Source: Branchiostoma floridae (taxonomy: Eukaryota; Chordata; Leptocardii; Amphioxiformes; Branchiostomatidae). From it: a DNA stretch of 64,000 nucleotides. Where the stretch lies: NCBI RefSeq assembly GCF_000003815.2, contig NC_049992.1, positions 18,894,396 through 18,958,395 of the forward strand, read 5' to 3'. Shown piece by piece: positions 59,897-64,000 of this stretch. How positions within the stretch are numbered: position 1 is the stretch's first letter; each line of letters opens with the position of its first letter. Made by a program: the position numbers and the translations under genes. Below the pieces are notes generated by a model. It saw only the letters and a program-made list of their open reading frames with translations. It was not told where the DNA came from and ran no database searches.

Positions 59897-62880
59897 AAAA
59901 CTCAGTTTCGAAAGCAGCCTCCGAGAAAGGCCAGATAATCATAACTGGAGACTTTAACTGCCACAACATGAACTGGGGTGGAGCATCCACCGACAACAAT
60001 GGACTACTGTTGGCAGACATAATTGACAGGCATGGACTGTACCAAGCTCAGCATCAGAGCACTAGAGTAACACCAACTAGTAACAGTGTCTTAGATCTGG
60101 TAATTCTCTCTGATCCTGCAAAGATTAACAAGATGTATATGTTAGCACCTCTAGGTACATCCGACCATTCTGTAGTGGTTTGTCAGCTTAACTTGTACTT
60201 ACAAAGTAGTCGTACCAAACGTCATATATGGATGTATAACAGGGCTGATTTCGACAATTTTAGACTGGAGCTAGGTAAAGCTAACTGGACTTCCTGCATG
60301 TCAGGTTCGGTTAATGCTAGATGGAACAGCTGGAAGGACAAATTCTTAAAAATAGCAAAAAACACAATTCCCAACAAAACTGTCAAAGTGAACCATAGAT
60401 CCCACAAACCCTGGATCACCACCGACATATTGGACATGATCCGGCAAAAAACGGACCTTTATCGAGAGTACAAGTCATCACCTACCCAGCAAAACTGGAC
60501 GAACTATACAAGGTGTAAAAACACACTCACCTCGGAACTCCGTCGTGCAGAACGCGAGTATTACAACTCCATCGGCGACAACATCAAAAGTGCTGACGAC
60601 TGCAAACTCCTGTGGTCGGTACTGAAAAACGCTACCGGAAAGGGAAGGATGGGTATCCCTTCACTTCTCTACCAGGGTCGTACTGTAGACAAGGACTGCG
60701 AGAAGGCTGAACTACTGAACAACATATTCGTTCAGACAACCATGGACAGCAAACACCCGGACTACATGAAGAGACTACCACTGTACACAGATAACGAGCT
60801 CAGCTTCATACAGCTGTCGACCGAGGAGGTCTACGACGTGCTACTGGGATTGCCAACAAACAAGGCTCCCGGTCCGGACGGAATAACAAACCGCCTACTC
60901 AGAGAAGCAGCCCCAGCTATCAGTGCCTCACTCTGTGAGCTGTTTAACTTCTCACTCGCGACTGGACACTTCCCAACTGAGTGGAAACAGTGTAACATAT
61001 CACCGGTCCACAAGAAAGGAGACCGCACAGAACCATCCAACTACAGGCCTATTGCTCTCCTGCAAACGATCGCCAAAGTCCTTGAGAGGCTTGTTTACAA
61101 TCGTCTATACACGTTCCTTACCGACAACAACCTGATGAACCCCAAGCAATCAGGCTTCAAGCAGGGGGATGGGACTGTTCTCCAACTGCTCCGTCTGACT
61201 GATGACTGGGCAAAATCTATAGACGATCCAAATATTGCCTGCACTGCTGCAGTATTTCTCGATGTAAAACGTGCCTTCGATACCGTGTGGCATGACGGCC
61301 TAATATACAAGTTAACCAGATCATGCGGAATCCATGGCTCGCTTCTTGCCTGGTTCACGAACTACCTGTCGGGGCGCCAGCAAAGGGTGGTCATCAACGG
61401 TACAGCTTCTACGTGGGGGTCTCCAACTGCAGGAGTGCCACAGGGGAGTATTCTTGGCCCGCTGTTGTTTGCGATCTAGCTAAACGACAGGGGAGTATTC
61501 TTGGCCCGCTGTTGTTTGCGATCTAGCTAAACGACATTAAAGACGTGCCGACGATATCCAGTTTGAACTGTTTGAACAGCCGAGGAAGTTGTTTTGTCTT
61601 GTTTCCGATTGGTTTTCCGACTGGGGGCTCGAACTACACCCTGATAAGTGCAAAGTTATGTGTATAAAGGCTTACCAAAGCAAGGTCCAACTACCCCCCA
61701 TCTACCTAGCCGGTCAAATCCTCGAACAGGTGACTTCCTACACTCACCTAGGCGTCACCATGCACTATACACTCCGGTGGAAAGAACATGCTGAAACCGT
61801 TTCCAGTAAGTCGAAAAAGGTTCTCGGGCTCCTGAGCAAACTACAGCGCAAACTGTCCGGAGAAGCCTTGGAGCTTGCCTATAACACTCTTGTACGCACG
61901 AAATTAGAGTACGCATCTATCCTCTTCAGCAACAATAGCGTCACTGCGAGCAAGACCATGGAGAGGGTACAGTACCATGCTGGACGCCTCGTCTCAGGAG
62001 CGATGGCACGTACCCCTCATGACAAACTACTAGAAGAACTAGAGTGGGACAGTCTCGCAACCAGAAGAGACTACAACAGACTACTTATCATGCAAAAACT
62101 AGTGACAGGCTCCGTACCAGCCCATCTCCAGCCACTAGTCCCTACTACCAGTGAGAGCCGACGGCGACTACACCTTCGTCTTCGGAACGACACACATCTA
62201 CAAGTCCCGTACTGCCGAACCACCACGTACAAGAACAGTTTTGTCCCCTACAGCACACGACTCTGGAATAGTCTTCCCATGGAAGTAAAGGAAGCCACAT
62301 CTTACAACCAGTTCAAAAAGAAGTGCCAGAGATCACATTCTGTCTTCCCGTCAACACCAGAAGTTTCGTAGACTTGGAAATCGCCAGAGCAACATCCTTA
62401 CTACCAGACTACGTCTTGGCTGGTGTCAGCTCAACTCTACGTTGGCTAAGTTCAACATCACAACCCGGAGCTGTGCTTGTGGTGCTACGTCCGAGACGGT
62501 TGCACACTTTCTACTTCACTGTCCTCTGCACACGGCTGCACGGCAAACCCTAGCTTCTTCAGTGCTCCAACTTGTCGGCCAGTCTCTCTCAACCGGAGTC
62601 CTCCTTAATGGTTCTCCAGGTCAAAACTCTGCTACAAACCAAAAACTCTCAGACGCTCTGCATTCATTTTTAACATCAACAAACCGATTTACAACACCTT
62701 CCATCTGCTCCTCATAGCTTACGTAGCCTATGTGGCCTATTATGTACATATGTGTAATTTAGATTTGTTTGTTGTATCTTTGTGGGTCAGCCGTCATGAG
62801 CTTGAATAGACTGCCTAGGCTGGCCCAGTGTAATGACTTGTTGTCATTTTCAATAAATAAATAAATAAATAAAATAAATA
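59897..62880 (+). mobile_element. 5'-truncated, inactive LINE in gene B intron
   Basis: Starts inside the endonuclease domain (IIITGDFNCHNMNWGG; NSVLDLVILSD; TSDHSVVVC), then RT: NKAPGPDGITNRLL, HKKGDRTEPSNYRPIALL, AVFLDVKRAFDTVWHDGL, AGVPQGSILGPLLFAI. At 61477-61479 TAC has become TAG in the expected AIYLND, and a ~47-bp tandem duplication (61441-61487 / 61488-61534) carries the same stop. The catalytic FADD segment is deleted (around 61565). Post-RT ORF (61589-62371) and a zinc-knuckle end CACGATSETVAHFLLHCPLH (to 62717) follow, then an (AATA)n tail. Gene A's intron has the empty site (27650-27720), so insertion postdates the gene duplication. Confidence 0.9.
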
Positions 62881-62947
62881 AACTTTGCATTTAGCTTCAA
62901 TGGATTATAAATAAGTAACAAAATCATTGTTATTATCATTGTTATAG

Positions 62948-63421
62948 ATTCTTCGTCCTCCTCCTTCGGTCAATGGCTGGTACGAAAACCGTCATGGTTT
63001 TTAATGTCTTCTGCTGCTGGCAAATTACTCTCTCGCCTGTGTGATGTAGCAAACGCCTTTGACGGGGACACTGGAACATACTGGTTACCTTGTTTAACGC
63101 GTCAGGGCGAGGAGTGGTTCATCGCTGTCGACCTTGTGGTACCCCACACTCTCACCCGCGTTGGAGTCAACACCTACGGAGACATCAGGCATGACATGGC
63201 AGCGTTCGAGTTGCAAATAAGGCGTTATCTGAGTCAACACGCGTTCAAATGGGAGGCGGTCGTGACCGTTACAGACGTGAAGGCAGGAACGAAGCATCGC
63301 CAGGAGTTTGGCGGTTTCCAGGAAACAGAGCGGCACTGGAGGTTCCTGATCACAAAGACCCACTCGCATCAGAAGCCATGGCTCAGAGAGCTAAGCTTCT
63401 ACGGAATCTCACCCTTTTCAG
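62948..63421 (+). CDS. gene B, F5/8C-like (discoidin-like) exon
   Basis: 474-base exon, acceptor GTTATAG, donor GTGATG, phase 1 to 1. Encodes SSSSSFGQWLVRKPSW ... CDVANAFDGDTGTYWLPC ... WFIAVDLVVPHTLTRVGV ... NTYGDIRHDMAAFELQ ... DVKAGTKHRQEFGGF ... HWRFLITKTH ... WLRELSFYGIS. Motif order and the AFDGDTGTYW core indicate a galactose-binding-like F5/8C fold of ~155 residues, extracellular in the inferred type II topology. Two cysteines flank the AFDGDT loop as in gene A. The exon is phase-compatible with both neighbours. Confidence 0.8.
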
Positions 63422-63893
63422 GTGATGAAAGATATTTTTTCGTGTTGGTTTCAATAAATAGCCCTCTAATCTTCATTTATTAAGCTACACCAAATCTGCT
63501 TCTCATTACCCAAATTTCGACCTCTGACCTCCCGTAGAATGTTATTCACTTCCAAGCTTCCGTAGTATTTTATTTCGCATTTCTCTAATACCATTATGTA
63601 TATACCGTCCTATGTAATTTGTCTTGTACCGTTGTGAAGTTGTTATATATAGATCTATGCAATCAGCTATGCTGCCTATAGGTCTGTGTAATGTACCGTC
63701 GCATTTTGAATAAATAACAAGTGACCGTAGGTAACATAGTCTGTGACGTCGGTCTGGTATATGTTGCTTGTTTTGTCTTCTTTGGTGTGTGACGTTGTGC
63801 TTATATCCTATATGATTCTTTTCATGGTGTTAGATATATCGTTGTATCTAAAGTTGCCTAATATTTCTGTGTCATGTGAATCTTACTAAACAG
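63422..63893. other. gene B intron
   Basis: AT-rich, no exon seen; contains AATAAA at 63709, so an alternative transcript end after reading through the weak donor at 63422 (frame stops at 63481) cannot be excluded. Confidence 0.4.
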
Positions 63894-64000
63894 GTATGGA
63901 TTGTGAGATAACATGTGGCCAAAGTCAAAAAGATATGGTGACGATAAGTTACCGGATGGTCTACTCTAATACACAGGCACATTCACACACAGACACACCT
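63894..64000 (+). CDS. gene B, possible next exon (cut by window end)
   Basis: After an ACTAAACAG acceptor the frame that continues phase 1 reads GMDCEITCGQSQKDMVTIS and stays open for 35 codons to the window edge. Two cysteines (CEITC) could start another extracellular module. Support is the acceptor, the phase match and the open frame only. Confidence 0.4.

Overview
This window looks like nuclear DNA of an invertebrate deuterostome, most likely a cephalochordate (Branchiostoma type). I infer this from small genes split by GT-AG introns, the telomere motif TTAGGG/CCCTAA, a Tie-like EGF/receptor tyrosine kinase relic, F5/8C-like (discoidin-like) exons of a style common in lancelets, an unusual load of small inverted-repeat elements, and CR1/jockey-like LINEs. 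No search was run, so the species is inference. Two N gaps are present (10529-10648 and 28101-28200).

Layout. (1) 1-24.4 kb is repeat-dominated. It holds a large inverted duplication: arms at about 3.4-6.1 kb and 14.9-17.9 kb, plus an older pair at 2.0-2.6 and 23.0-23.65 kb that carries a cysteine-rich exon. It also holds a GGGCGATCGCCC minisatellite in both arms, a two-exon candidate gene on the minus strand (9999-8192), and several MITEs. The arms are nearly centred on the first N gap, so an assembly artefact must be considered. (2) 21.8-26.6 kb holds LINE remains and a tRNA-derived SINE. (3) 27.1-38.9 kb, minus strand, is gene A. It encodes a predicted type II membrane protein with a cytoplasmic tail full of NPxY tyrosine motifs, one transmembrane helix, a stalk of 11-residue TNGHPAENTTY repeats and an F5/8C-like domain. 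Its large intron contains a ~184-bp satellite with telomeric cores and nested transposons (29.5-34.3 kb). (4) 41.5-44.0 kb is an unrecognised ORF followed by a Tie-like receptor tyrosine kinase pseudogene with at least five lesions. (5) 46.6-50.8 kb is an apparently intact ADF/cofilin gene with a TATA box, an initiator and two CArG boxes upstream. (6) 52.8-64.0 kb, plus strand, is gene B, the inverted paralogue of gene A, running off the right end; a dead 3-kb LINE sits in one of its introns.

How it fits together. Genes A and B are divergently transcribed from promoters near 38.87 and 52.83 kb. They match exon for exon, with the same intron phases, and also share upstream non-coding sequence, so the 27-39.6 kb and 52.1-63.4 kb blocks are arms of one old inverted segmental duplication flanking the kinase relic and the cofilin gene. 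Insertions present in only one arm allow many mobile elements to be dated as younger than the duplication. The most interesting potentially undescribed item is the A/B receptor family: NPxY tail, N-glycosylated repeat stalk and discoidin-like head.
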